From positions 4,930 to 68,929 of the forward strand of contig PBJS01000024.1 in the NCBI GenBank assembly GCA_002721165.1: a stretch of DNA of 64,000 nt, read 5' to 3'. A program made the position numbers and the translations under genes. The stretch comes from Legionellales bacterium. GTDB lineage: Bacteria; Pseudomonadota; Gammaproteobacteria; Eutrophobiales; Eutrophobiaceae. How positions within the stretch are numbered: position 1 is the first letter of the stretch; every line of letters starts with the position of its first letter. Below are positions 7,732-16,599 of the stretch, one piece after another. The notes below the pieces were generated by a model. That model saw only the letters and a program-made list of their open reading frames with translations, was not told the origin of the DNA and searched no databases.

Positions 7732-8229
7732 TTAATCTGAGGTCTTTTGCAGAATATCAAGCAGTCCTTGCATTGCTAAAAGACAAGATTGCTCCCTTAC
7801 TCTTCGACGGTCTCCTTCAAAATGAATGCACGTTGTATTACCACCCTTGTCTCTTTCGCACCATGCAACACAAACTGTCCCAACGGGTTTTTCTTCACTC
7901 CCCCCATCAGGCCCCGCAACTCCTGTAATTGAGACACTAAAATCTGCAGAACTCATATCAAGCGCACCTTTTGCCATAGCAAGCGCTGTCTCTTCGCTAA
8001 CGGCACCAAATTCCTCCAGCGTATCAATGGGAACAGCTAAAAGATCCCGTTTTGATTGGTTTGAGTAAGTCACAAACCCGCATTCATACCATAACGAACT
8101 ACCAGGCAGCTGTGTTAAATTCTCTGCTAAGCCACCGCCTGTACATGATTCAGCGGTAACGAGTTTTTTTGAAGCTTTTAAAAATCGTTCAGCTAACTGT
8201 TCAACTAAAACTTGAGTGGCATTCGTCAT
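7732..8229 (-). CDS. pncC: Nicotinamide-nucleotide amidase (CinA C-terminal family)
   Basis: Deamidates NMN to nicotinate mononucleotide, recycling NMN released by the NAD-dependent DNA ligase. The single-domain protein of 165 residues carries VTAESCTGGGLA near residue 24 (the catalytic Ser region), GFVTYSNQSK near 51 and ITGVAGPDGGSEEKPVGTV near 100, all diagnostic. There is no N-terminal MoCF-like domain, so this is the PncC form rather than full CinA. Its ATG overlaps the tadA stop by four bases (ATGA), which implies translational coupling. In many relatives pncC lies directly beside recA; here the regulator pair lies between them. Confidence 0.94.
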   Translation of the reverse strand: MTNATQVLVEQLAERFLKASKKLVTAESCTGGGLAENLTQLPGSSLWYECGFVTYSNQSKRDLLAVPIDTLEEFGAVSEETALAMAKGALDMSSADFSVSITGVAGPDGGSEEKPVGTVCVAWCERDKGGNTTCIHFEGDRRRVREQSCLLAMQGLLDILQKTSD

Positions 8230-8687
8230 GACTTTTTTAATCTTTTTTCTTTAAAAAAATTTTTAATTAATGCTTGGCATTCTTTTTCTAAAACACCTTT
8301 TTTAATTTCAGTATTATGGTTTAATTCCTCTGCTTGAATCATATTAAAAACACTACCACATGCGCCTGTTTTTTGATCGTCAACAGCATAAACAAGCTTT
8401 GCAATACGAGCATGGACCATAGCTCCTGCACACATAACACAAGGTTCAAGCGTGACATACATAGTAGAATCTAAAAGGCGATAGTTGCCAATTTTTTCTC
8501 CCGCATCTTGTAATGCCATAATCTCAGCATGCGCCGTGGGGTTATTTGATGAGATAGGTTGGTTCCAGCCCTCACCAATGATTTTATTTTTATAAACAAT
8601 GATGGCGCCAACCGGTACCTCATCCCTCTCTTCAGATTTTTTAGCAAGCTGAAGTGCATATTGCATCCATTCTTCATCAATATTCAT
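8226..8687 (-). CDS. tadA: tRNA-specific adenosine deaminase TadA
   Basis: Converts wobble A34 of tRNA-Arg(ACG) to inosine. The zinc and catalytic residues are present: HAEIMAL at 53-59 (His zinc ligand and Glu proton shuttle) and PCVMCAGAM at 82-90 (two Cys ligands). The 153 residues are normal for the family. It is coupled to pncC by an ATGA overlap and follows the DNA methyltransferase gene by 15 bases. Confidence 0.95.
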   Translation of the reverse strand: MNIDEEWMQYALQLAKKSEERDEVPVGAIIVYKNKIIGEGWNQPISSNNPTAHAEIMALQDAGEKIGNYRLLDSTMYVTLEPCVMCAGAMVHARIAKLVYAVDDQKTGACGSVFNMIQAEELNHNTEIKKGVLEKECQALIKNFFKEKRLKKS

Positions 8688-8702
8688 TAATTTATTTAAT
8701 AG

Positions 8703-9434
8703 CTACGCAGATAATTTTTCATTTAACTTGATCTGTTCAGAAAAGCGTTTCTTACTTAATTCAATAAATTTTTTATCTATCTCAATGCCGATGTATTCTC
8801 TATTAGTGCGAATACATGAAACACCTGTTGTACCACTACCATTAAAAGCATCTAACACTAAATCACCCTCATTAGTTACGGCTAAAATCAATCTATCTAA
8901 TAAGGCAATGGGCTTTTGTGTTGGATGTTTATCATAAGTTTTTTCAGACTTGCCTGGTGCCGTCATCACCCACACATCTTTCATTTGTTTGTCATTATTT
9001 ATTTCTTTCATCAATTCATAATTAAACTTATGTTTTGATTTAAGATTTTTAGCGGCCCAGATAATCGTTTCCGTACTATGTGTGAAATAACGACAAGCTA
9101 GATTAGGCGGTGGGTTTGGTTTTTGCCAGGTTATATTGTTTAAAATTTTCATATTAAGTTGCTGCATTGCATAACCAATCGAATAAATCACATGAAAAGT
9201 GCCGGAGACCATTAATGAACCGTTTGGCTTTAAGATTCTTTGGCATCTTTTTAACCATTCGTAATTAAATTGATGATTAACTTCGGCGCCATTTGATTTA
9301 TCCCAATCACCCTTATCGACTTTTACCATGCGTCCATTCTGGCAAGTAATACCACCATTAGACAGAAAATATGGAGGATCGCAAAAAATCAGATCAACAA
9401 ACTCACCCCGCTCCTCGTAGAGTTTATCCATCAC
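8703..9434 (-). CDS. DpnA-like DNA adenine methyltransferase (start uncertain)
   Basis: A beta-class (D21) amino-methyltransferase. The catalytic DPPYFLSNGG is near residue 19, and the SAM motif FNGSGTTG follows near the C-terminus, the order of the beta group. The flanking GGITCQNGRM, GDWDKS, SGTFHVIYSIG and PNLACRYFT segments closely resemble DpnA (M2.DpnII), which methylates adenine in GATC, including single-stranded DNA. The specificity is inferred. No restriction gene is adjacent, so it looks solitary. The listed start is a GTG. The frame stays open upstream and encodes the expected KLIEGNCLEVM N-terminus back to a stop, with an ATC at 9464 after a weak AGG, so the true protein is probably about 253 residues. 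Confidence 0.88.
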   Translation of the reverse strand: MMDKLYEERGEFVDLIFCDPPYFLSNGGITCQNGRMVKVDKGDWDKSNGAEVNHQFNYEWLKRCQRILKPNGSLMVSGTFHVIYSIGYAMQQLNMKILNNITWQKPNPPPNLACRYFTHSTETIIWAAKNLKSKHKFNYELMKEINNDKQMKDVWVMTAPGKSEKTYDKHPTQKPIALLDRLILAVTNEGDLVLDAFNGSGTTGVSCIRTNREYIGIEIDKKFIELSKKRFSEQIKLNEKLSA

Positions 9435-9482
9435 TTCTAAACAATTTCCTTCTATGAGTTTGATTTTTTTTACCTATTTTTT

Positions 9483-9761
9483 CTATTTAATATTTAAGCC
9501 TTCTTTTTTTAAAAGACTCTTTTTTTGCTTAATTCCACCTTTACCACTATAACCGCCTAGATAGCCATTTGAGCCAACTACTCTGTGACATGGAATTTTA
9601 ATAGGATATGGATTTTTGCCACAAGCATTAGCAACGGCTCTTATAGCTCTAGGTTTTTTTATAATTCTAGCTAGTTCTTTATAAGTTCTAACTTCACCTT
9701 TTGGGATTTTAGATATTGCCTTCCAAACTTTGACTTGAAACGCAGTGCCCTCTAATATCAT
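9483..9761 (-). CDS. ogt: Short methylated-DNA--protein cysteine methyltransferase
   Basis: Repairs O6-alkylguanine by transferring the alkyl group to its own cysteine. The 92 residues contain only the DNA-binding/active-site domain: GTAFQVKVWKAI, RAVANACGKNP, the active site PCHRVVG with its Cys present, and GGYSGK. Alkyltransferase-like proteins have Trp at that Cys, so this one is predicted to be active. The start is the second ATG, with GAGG 5 bases upstream. An ATG nine codons earlier has no ribosome site. The N-terminal domain of classical Ogt is absent. It is in the same frame as the downstream DNA methyltransferase, separated only by two TAG codons. Confidence 0.9.
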   Translation of the reverse strand: MILEGTAFQVKVWKAISKIPKGEVRTYKELARIIKKPRAIRAVANACGKNPYPIKIPCHRVVGSNGYLGGYSGKGGIKQKKSLLKKEGLNIK

Positions 9762-9843
9762 CTTTGCCTCTATTCTCTTGCGACACATAAGTGTATTTCA
9801 ATTATCTTGATACATAAACCAATATAAAATTATAAACTGGAAA

Positions 9844-10695
9844 ATGAATAAAAAAATACATAGAAAACAAGCTAATATTGACTCTAAAGTGGTAGAGGAC
9901 TTTGGTAAAGAGTGGGAAGCATTCAATCAGGAGGCTTTTATCGGCGAAAGCTTAGAGAGTGCGTTTAATCAATACTTTTGTATTTTTCCTATGGAAAAAT
10001 TAAATACAAACTCTGTAGGCTTCGATATGGGTTGTGGCAGTGGGCGTTGGGCAAAACTGATTGCTCCAAAAGTAAAACAATTAAACTGTATTGATCCAAG
10101 TAATTTAGCACTAGAACAAGCAAAAAAAAATCTGTCCGAATTCCCAAACTGCAAATTTGAATGCGCTTCAGTTTCAGATAATACTCTCGAAACCAATTCT
10201 CAGGATTTTGGATATTGTTTAGGAGTGTTACATCATATTCCAAATACACTTGAAGGTCTTAAATGTTGTGCTGAAAAAATGAAAAAGGGGGCGCCTTTCC
10301 TTTTATATATGTATTACCGTTTTGATAATAAGCCAATATGGTTTAAGTTTATTTGGAAGTTATCTGATATTTTTCGAAGAGTTATAAGTAAGCTGCCTTT
10401 CCCTATAAAATTATTTGTTTGTTTCGTTATTGCTGTATTTATTTATTACCCTCTTTCAAGATTCTCTTTACTTCTTGAGAAACTTAAAATTAACGTTTCA
10501 AACATACCACTATCTGACCATCGTAATAAAACTTTTTATGTTTTAAAAACTGATGCATTAGATAGATTTGGAACAAGGTTAGAAAAAAGATTTACAAAAA
10601 ATGAAATTCGAGAAATGATGGCTAAAGCGGGATTCAAAGATATTTCATTTAGTAACGGTACTCCTTTTTGGGTAGCAATTGGGACAAAATCCTAG
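9844..10695 (+). CDS. Class I SAM-dependent methyltransferase, substrate unknown
   Basis: Motif I is GFDMGCGSGRWAK at residues 59-71. The next strand reads CIDPSNLALEQAKKNL near 81-96, with GVLHHIPN near 130 as motif IV, so the fold is a UbiE/type-11 methyltransferase. An unusual hydrophobic stretch (KLFVCFVIAVFIYYPL) sits at about 188-203 inside the C-terminal part and could anchor the enzyme to the membrane or line a lipid-binding cap. That would suit a lipid or surface-glycan substrate, but this is inference. It is alone on the plus strand between minus-strand genes and converges on guaA with a 10-base gap. Its AT-rich, Lys/Asn-rich coding suggests an accessory gene. Confidence 0.8.
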   Translation: MNKKIHRKQANIDSKVVEDFGKEWEAFNQEAFIGESLESAFNQYFCIFPMEKLNTNSVGFDMGCGSGRWAKLIAPKVKQLNCIDPSNLALEQAKKNLSEFPNCKFECASVSDNTLETNSQDFGYCLGVLHHIPNTLEGLKCCAEKMKKGAPFLLYMYYRFDNKPIWFKFIWKLSDIFRRVISKLPFPIKLFVCFVIAVFIYYPLSRFSLLLEKLKINVSNIPLSDHRNKTFYVLKTDALDRFGTRLEKRFTKNEIREMMAKAGFKDISFSNGTPFWVAIGTKS

Positions 10696-10705
10696 AGCAA
10701 TAATC

Positions 10706-12280
10706 TTATTCCCACTCGATTGTTGCTGGTGGTTTACCTGAAATATCATAAGTCACCCTCGATATGCCCTCAACCTCATTAATAATACGATTAGAGACTT
10801 TTTCTAGAAATTCATAGGGTAAGTGCGCCCAGTGTGCCGTCATAAAATCAACAGTCACAACAGCTCGAAGTGCGATAACGTAATCATATTTACGGGTATC
10901 CCCCATTACACCGACCGACCTAACGGGTAAGAACACCGAAAAAGCCTGACTAACATCATCGTACAGGTCATGTTCCCTGAGTTCTTCAATATAAATATTA
11001 TCTGCAAGACGCAATAGATCGGCGTATTCTTTTTTTACTTCCCCTAAAATTCTAACCCCCAGTCCCGGCCCAGGAAACGGGTGTCGATACACAAGTGATT
11101 TAGGTAACCCAAGTTCTATACCTATTTTTCGAACCTCATCTTTAAATAATTCACGCAGGGGTTCAACTAATTCCATTTTCATATTATCTGGCAAACCACC
11201 GACATTGTGGTGTGATTTTATTACATGCGCCTTACCAGTCTCGACACCTGCCGATTCAATAACATCAGGATAAATAGTACCTTGTGCCAGCCACTTTGTG
11301 TCCTCAAGACTTTTTGCCTGTTCTTCGAAAATCTTGATGAATTCAACACCGATGATTTTACGTTTCTCCTCAGGGTCACTAACCCCTTTTAGAACTTTTA
11401 AGAAACGAGATTCAGCATCAATGCGAATAACATTTATTCCCATGTGTTTAGCAAATGTCTCCATGACCTGGGCAGCTTCATTTAATCTCAGCAATCCATT
11501 ATCAACAAATACACAGGTTAATTGCTTGCCAATTGCTTTCTGAAGTAGTGCGGCAACAACAGATGAATCAACACCTCCCGATAAGGCTAAAAGCACCTTA
11601 TCGCTACCTACTTTTTCCTTAACACGTGTGATTGAATCATCAACAATCTTCTCAGTTGTCCACAAAGATTGACAGCCAACAATTTCATGAAGAAAACGCT
11701 CCAATATTTTCATGCCTTGTGTAGTGTGGGTGACTTCAGGATGAAATTGCAGGCCATAGAACTTACGGTCTTCATCTGCCATCGCGGCAATTGCTGTGTT
11801 ATCAGTTGAGGCAATTGATTTGAAGCCTTTGGGTAAGGATGCAACTTGGTCACCATGACTCATCCATACGTTTAAAAGACCATGACCCTCATCATTTGTC
11901 TCGTCTTGTATATCTTTAAATAAGTCTGAATGGCCGCGTGCTCTGATTTGTGCATAGCCGAATTCTCTTAGATTTGAACTGACAACCTTCCCACCAAGTT
12001 GCTCAGCCATGGTTTGCATCCCATAACAAATACCTAAAACGGGTCGTCCTATATTGAAAACTAATTCAGGCGCACGAAAGCCATTAAGAGAAGTAACAGA
12101 TTCCGGACCACCAGATAAGATGATTGCGCTAGGTTTGAAATCTTTTATTTTTTGATCGTCAATCTCGTAGGAGTGAATTTCACTATAGACGCCCGCCTCG
12201 CGAACACGTCTTGCTATCAATTGGGTATATTGGGAACCAAAATCAAGAATAAGTATTCTTTCGGAATGAATGTCTGTCAT
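10706..12280 (-). CDS. guaA: GMP synthase (glutamine-hydrolysing)
   Basis: Converts XMP to GMP with ATP and glutamine. The class I glutamine amidotransferase domain covers about residues 1-200, with the nucleophile in GICYGMQ and the triad HPEVTHT. The ATP-pyrophosphatase domain carries the P-loop LALSGGVDSSVVA near 232. The C-terminal dimerisation domain ends with GKPPATIEWE. The 524 residues are normal. It is downstream of guaB, with a cupredoxin gene between the two, so the usual guaBA pair is interrupted. Confidence 0.98.
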   Translation of the reverse strand: MTDIHSERILILDFGSQYTQLIARRVREAGVYSEIHSYEIDDQKIKDFKPSAIILSGGPESVTSLNGFRAPELVFNIGRPVLGICYGMQTMAEQLGGKVVSSNLREFGYAQIRARGHSDLFKDIQDETNDEGHGLLNVWMSHGDQVASLPKGFKSIASTDNTAIAAMADEDRKFYGLQFHPEVTHTTQGMKILERFLHEIVGCQSLWTTEKIVDDSITRVKEKVGSDKVLLALSGGVDSSVVAALLQKAIGKQLTCVFVDNGLLRLNEAAQVMETFAKHMGINVIRIDAESRFLKVLKGVSDPEEKRKIIGVEFIKIFEEQAKSLEDTKWLAQGTIYPDVIESAGVETGKAHVIKSHHNVGGLPDNMKMELVEPLRELFKDEVRKIGIELGLPKSLVYRHPFPGPGLGVRILGEVKKEYADLLRLADNIYIEELREHDLYDDVSQAFSVFLPVRSVGVMGDTRKYDYVIALRAVVTVDFMTAHWAHLPYEFLEKVSNRIINEVEGISRVTYDISGKPPATIEWE

Positions 12281-12312
12281 TAAATAAAATTTTTTATAAA
12301 ATTCTCTCTGTC

Positions 12313-12774
12313 CTATTTACCAAAAGATAATGAACCAACAATATTAATGGTACCAACCATACCCATTTCTTCATGATTATCCTTATGACAATAAAGTTTT
12401 AAATTTTTACCTTTTTTCATAGGATAAAAATACCATTCAACAGTTGAGTTGGGGAATACCTCAATATCATGAATATCGCCGTAAACTTCAGCTAGTGCTT
12501 TACCATTTGGGCCAACGACTTCAATCTTACGGGTATAGATGCGAGTTGCAAAAGCATCGGTGCTAAAGTAATGCGCATTGGGACTTGGGTTTGATATAAC
12601 CAGCTTGTAGTGCTTACCGCGTTCGAATGTAAGGTCATTTGGTATGAATACCATCTTGCCATCTTTAGTCCCCGCTTCGACTTTTACCTCGATTGCTTTA
12701 CCGCCATGTTTTCTCTCCTCAGAAAATAAAGGTAAAGCAAAGAAAAATAACACTAGATAGGTAATCATTCTCAT
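12313..12774 (-). CDS. Secreted cupredoxin (plastocyanin/azurin-like)
   Basis: A type 1 copper protein. The start is the internal ATG giving MRMITYLVLFFFALPLFSEE, a signal peptide, because GGAG lies 9 bases upstream. A longer frame from 12822 would bury the signal. The mature protein is about 135 residues, with His in NPSPNAHYF and the Cys/His/Met loop LYCHKDNHEEMGM, giving a complete copper ligand set. It is probably a periplasmic electron carrier or copper-binding protein. The redox partner is not visible. Lying inside guaBA is unusual: 12836 ends guaB and 12280 begins guaA. Confidence 0.85.
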   Translation of the reverse strand: MRMITYLVLFFFALPLFSEERKHGGKAIEVKVEAGTKDGKMVFIPNDLTFERGKHYKLVISNPSPNAHYFSTDAFATRIYTRKIEVVGPNGKALAEVYGDIHDIEVFPNSTVEWYFYPMKKGKNLKLYCHKDNHEEMGMVGTINIVGSLSFGK

Positions 12775-12835
12775 ATTTTTCTTCTCCAATAAATAGACCG
12801 GTTTATGTTTATCGCATTTCAAATATTATTAAAAT

Positions 12836-14296
12836 TTACATACGATAGTTTGGTGGCTCCTTGGTAATTGCAACATCATGTACGTGGCTTTCTTTAAATC
12901 CAGCGCTTGTTAACCTGACAAATTTTGCTTTATCTCTCATTTCTTCTAAGTTGGTACATCCCGTATAGCCCAATGCCGCTCTGATGCCGCCACAGAGTTG
13001 GTGGATAACTGCATCAAGTGCACCTTTGTAAGGTACACGGCCTTCAATACCTTCGGGTATGAGTTTTTCAACCTCATCATTCTCCTGAAAATAACGATCC
13101 GAAGAGCCGTATTCCTCAGCCATTGCACCTAATGAGCCCATTCCCCTATATGTCTTGTAGGAACGCCCCTGATAAAGCTCAACCTCGCCAGGCGCTTCCT
13201 CTGTTCCAGCAAACAACCCACCAATCATCATGCTGTTTGCTCCAGCTGCAAGTCCTTTCGCCAAATCACCTGAATAACGAACACCGCCATCTGATATAAC
13301 TGGTATACCTTTATTTTTAAGCGCCTTTGCTACGTTTGTTACCGCTGAAACCTGTGGCATACCTACACCACTTACAATTCGTGTCGTACAAATTGAACCT
13401 GGACCGATTCCAACCTTAACTGCGTCTGCACCTGCCTTAACCAATGCCAATGCAGCATCCGCTGTCGCTATATTCCCGCCAATAATTTCTGTATCTTTAA
13501 AATTTGTTTTTATCCATTTCACCATATCCAACACACCTTTTGAGTGACCATGGGCAGTATCAACAACAATGACATCAACACGAGATTCAACAAGTTGCTC
13601 AACTCGACTCTTTGAAATTTCTCCTACACCAACTGCAGCCCCTACTCTCAAACGCTCAGCCTCATCTAAACAAGCATTTGGATACTCAGAGGCTTTTTGC
13701 ATATCTTTGACTGTAATTAATCCTGCAAGCTGAAATTTATTATTTACGACTAAAACTTTTTCAATACGATGTTTATGTAAAAGTGTGCGAATTTCTTCTT
13801 TGGTCGCATGTTCCTGAACGGTAACCAAAGATTCCTTTCTGGTCATAATATTTCTGACAGGATCATCTGTTTTTTCTTCAAAACGCAAATCTCGGCTTGT
13901 GACAATACCAACGAGGTCATCTCCGTCCACCACAGGAACTCCTGAAATATTTTTTTGTCTGGTTAAATCAATGACCTCTTGAATGCTAGTGTAAGGAGTA
14001 ACGGTTACAGGTTCTTGAATGATGCCACTCTCATATTTTTTAACACGGCGAACGTTCTTTGCCTGAAGCTCAGGAGACATATTTTTATGAATGATGCCGA
14101 CACCGCCCTCCTGTGCTAATGCTATTGCCAGCTCTGATTCGGTTACAGTATCCATTGCCGCTGAGACGAGAGGGATATTCATTTTTATCTCACGAGTTAG
14201 CTGAGTTTCCAATGATGCTTGCCGAGGGAGGATCTCTGAATAATCAGGAACTAGTAAAACATCGTCAAATGTAAGGGCTTCTTCCGTAATATTCAT
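12836..14296 (-). CDS. guaB: IMP dehydrogenase
   Basis: Oxidises IMP to XMP with NAD+, the committed step to GMP. The catalytic barrel is split by two CBS domains (about residues 95-205). The active-site Cys lies in GPGSICTTRIV, with the substrate loop GGLFAGTEEAPGE and the mobile flap around YRGMGSLGAM. The 486 residues match the bacterial enzyme. A good promoter lies just upstream, divergent from xseA. Confidence 0.98.
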   Translation of the reverse strand: MNITEEALTFDDVLLVPDYSEILPRQASLETQLTREIKMNIPLVSAAMDTVTESELAIALAQEGGVGIIHKNMSPELQAKNVRRVKKYESGIIQEPVTVTPYTSIQEVIDLTRQKNISGVPVVDGDDLVGIVTSRDLRFEEKTDDPVRNIMTRKESLVTVQEHATKEEIRTLLHKHRIEKVLVVNNKFQLAGLITVKDMQKASEYPNACLDEAERLRVGAAVGVGEISKSRVEQLVESRVDVIVVDTAHGHSKGVLDMVKWIKTNFKDTEIIGGNIATADAALALVKAGADAVKVGIGPGSICTTRIVSGVGMPQVSAVTNVAKALKNKGIPVISDGGVRYSGDLAKGLAAGANSMMIGGLFAGTEEAPGEVELYQGRSYKTYRGMGSLGAMAEEYGSSDRYFQENDEVEKLIPEGIEGRVPYKGALDAVIHQLCGGIRAALGYTGCTNLEEMRDKAKFVRLTSAGFKESHVHDVAITKEPPNYRM

Positions 14297-14331
14297 GACA
14301 AGACCCTGTATTGGATTTAAAATAGCCGTGC

Positions 14332-14359
14332 ATTATAGTCCGAACTTTGATAACGGCAA
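14332..14359 (-). promoter_or_regulatory. guaB promoter
   Basis: On the minus strand TTGCCG, 16 bases, then TATAAT precede guaB by about 36 bases. The -10 is perfect and the -35 matches 4 of 6 positions. It lies in the spacer shared with divergent xseA. Confidence 0.65.
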
Positions 14360-14407
14360 GTCCGTCTTGTAATTTATTTCCAATTTTCTTCAATTAAAAA
14401 ATAGAAA

Positions 14408-15772
14408 ATGGCCAAAACTAGATCAAATAATACGGTTCCAACGACCGAAGACATCTACACAATTAGTCGTCTAAATCATGAAGTCAGGCAACTTCTGGAG
14501 GAGGTATTCCCAGTGGTCTGGGTAGAAGGTGAGATTTCTAACCTAGCCAAACCAGCTTCGGGCCATTTTTATTTCACCCTAAAGGACGATAATGCTCAGG
14601 TAAGATGTGCTTTTTTCAAGAATAGGCACGCTAATTTGAGCTTTGACCTTGATAATGGACAAAAGGTACTCGCGAAAGCAAATGTTGGACTCTACGAGGG
14701 GCGTGGTGAATATCAACTTATTATCGAACAAATAGAACCAGCAGGTGCTGGAGCACTGCAAATCGCATTCGATGCCCTAAAACAAAAACTTGCTGCCGAG
14801 GGATTATTTGATGAAAAACATAAAAAAGACCTTCCAATATACCCTAAAACAATCGGCATTATCACTTCTGCGACGGGTGCCGCCATTCGCGACATTTTAA
14901 GTATTTTGAAACGTCGCTACCCGCTTGGCAACCTTGTGATCTATCCCGTCCCCGTACAAGGAGAAGATGCTGCTGCCACGATAGCAAAAAAAATAAAAGT
15001 TGCTGAAAAAAGAAATGAGTGCGACTTACTTATTCTTACACGTGGAGGGGGATCACTAGAGGATTTATGGGCATTTAATGAAGAAATTGTTGCGCGAGCA
15101 ATATTTGATATCAACACACCAATTATCAGTGGTATCGGTCATGAAATTGATTTTACAATCGCAGATTTTGTCGTCGACTTAAGGGCTGCAACACCATCAG
15201 CAGCAGCAGAATTAGCAACACCAGATATTAATGAAGTGATACAAAAATTAAGTAATCGTGAAAAACAATTGATACGTTTTCAAAAACAAATCATAGAAAA
15301 CTTTAAAAATTATGTTGAAATTTTTTTCAGGAAGCTTCCACAACCTAGTCAAAAACTATTTGAGCTGATACAACGTACTGATGAATATTCTATGCGCCTT
15401 AAGTACAATATCGAAAAAAAGATGACATCCGAAAAAATTATGCTTACAGAAATAAATAATAATCTTGAAAAATTAAACCCTATCCAAGTTATCATTAAAC
15501 AACTTGATTATATAAAGAATTTGAATACCCGGTTTAATGGGGCAGTTACTTTATATTTTGAAAAAACAAAAAATAAAATATTAAGAATAGATGATATATT
15601 AAAATCAATTAGTCCTATTTCAACTTTAGATAGAGGTTATGCAATCGTCACTGATCGTAAAACTAAAAAAATCATTAAAAATGCCAATCATTTAAAAATA
15701 GGCAAAAAAATACATGTGAAATTAGCAAGTTCGGAAATTGATTCAACAGTGGATAAAATTTATGAAAAATAG
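14408..15772 (+). CDS. xseA: Exodeoxyribonuclease VII large subunit
   Basis: Catalytic subunit of exonuclease VII, which degrades single-stranded DNA in mismatch and damage processing. An OB-fold (residues about 20-110, WVEGEISNLAKPASGHFYFTLK) precedes the nuclease core with GIITSATGAAIRDIL, RGGGSLEDLWAFN and GIGHEIDFTIADFVVD. A long coiled-coil region (about 275-395) follows, then a C-terminal region with LDRGYAIV. The 454 residues are normal. The xseB partner is not in the window. Its last codons overlap the start of the M23 peptidase gene. Confidence 0.96.
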   Translation: MAKTRSNNTVPTTEDIYTISRLNHEVRQLLEEVFPVVWVEGEISNLAKPASGHFYFTLKDDNAQVRCAFFKNRHANLSFDLDNGQKVLAKANVGLYEGRGEYQLIIEQIEPAGAGALQIAFDALKQKLAAEGLFDEKHKKDLPIYPKTIGIITSATGAAIRDILSILKRRYPLGNLVIYPVPVQGEDAAATIAKKIKVAEKRNECDLLILTRGGGSLEDLWAFNEEIVARAIFDINTPIISGIGHEIDFTIADFVVDLRAATPSAAAELATPDINEVIQKLSNREKQLIRFQKQIIENFKNYVEIFFRKLPQPSQKLFELIQRTDEYSMRLKYNIEKKMTSEKIMLTEINNNLEKLNPIQVIIKQLDYIKNLNTRFNGAVTLYFEKTKNKILRIDDILKSISPISTLDRGYAIVTDRKTKKIIKNANHLKIGKKIHVKLASSEIDSTVDKIYEK

Positions 15773-16589
15773 ATTATTATCTTTTTTAATCTCAACTTGC
15801 CTAGCAATCGCATTTAGTTTTGTTAATGCTAATGAATTGCCAGATGAGTTAAATGCCCCTGGTGGAGTTGTGATAATACCAATCAATTCAAAAGATAGGC
15901 CAAAGGCATTTTTTTATGACAAAAGGGTATTGGTAATTGGTGAGAGCCAGAATTGGAAAGCAATTATCGGCATCCCATTAAAAATAGAATTAGGTGAACA
16001 CAAATTAAAAGTTGTAAGTAATGGAGTTGAAGCTAATTATCTTTTCGAAGTGGTAGGTAAGGCATATGAAGCACAATATCTTACTATTAAAAATAAACGT
16101 CAGGTTAATCCAAATAAAGAGGATATGTTACGTATTACAAGGGAAAGAAAATTAATCTCCAAAGCAAAAATAAACTGGAGAGAGATAGACAATGTTCCTT
16201 TGAGATTTATCAAACCTGCTAAGGGGCCATTTAGTAGCTCTTTTGGGCTGCGTCGATTCTTTAACAACCAGCCAAGAAATCCTCATAGCGGTCTTGATAT
16301 TGCCGCAGAGACAGGCACACCAATCGTTGCCCCTGCAGCAGGGATTGTAACTAACGCCGGTGATTACTTCTTTAATGGTAAAACAGTATTTTTAGACCAC
16401 GGGCAGGGATTAATCACCATGTACTGTCATATGGAAAATATTAGTGTCGAAGAAGGCGATATTGTAGATGTGAACGATTTACTTGGTACTATTGGTTCCA
16501 CAGGCCGAGTTACAGGCGCTCACCTGCATTGGAGCGTGATTCTAAATAACACAACTGTCGAACCACTTCTTTTTTTAAAAGCTGAGTGA
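15762..16589 (+). CDS. M23 family metallopeptidase (LytM-type), exported
   Basis: A periplasmic murein endopeptidase or amidase activator. The start chosen is the ATG overlapping the end of xseA, because it gives MKNRLLSFLISTCLAIAFS, a signal peptide. An upstream ATG would put eight residues before it. The N-terminal region is probably beta-rich and binds peptidoglycan. The C-terminal LytM domain starts near residue 170 with GPFSSSFGLRRFF and has both zinc motifs, HSGLD and HLHWSV, plus YCHM, so it should be active. It is translationally coupled to xseA. Confidence 0.9.
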   Translation: MKNRLLSFLISTCLAIAFSFVNANELPDELNAPGGVVIIPINSKDRPKAFFYDKRVLVIGESQNWKAIIGIPLKIELGEHKLKVVSNGVEANYLFEVVGKAYEAQYLTIKNKRQVNPNKEDMLRITRERKLISKAKINWREIDNVPLRFIKPAKGPFSSSFGLRRFFNNQPRNPHSGLDIAAETGTPIVAPAAGIVTNAGDYFFNGKTVFLDHGQGLITMYCHMENISVEEGDIVDVNDLLGTIGSTGRVTGAHLHWSVILNNTTVEPLLFLKAE

Positions 16590-16599
16590 ATCTTAATGA

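Noticed and set aside
9476..9485. Amber suppression joining ogt to the DNA methyltransferase as a normal product.
   Set aside because: Two TAG codons in a row and no evidence of a suppressor tRNA; separate initiation is simpler.
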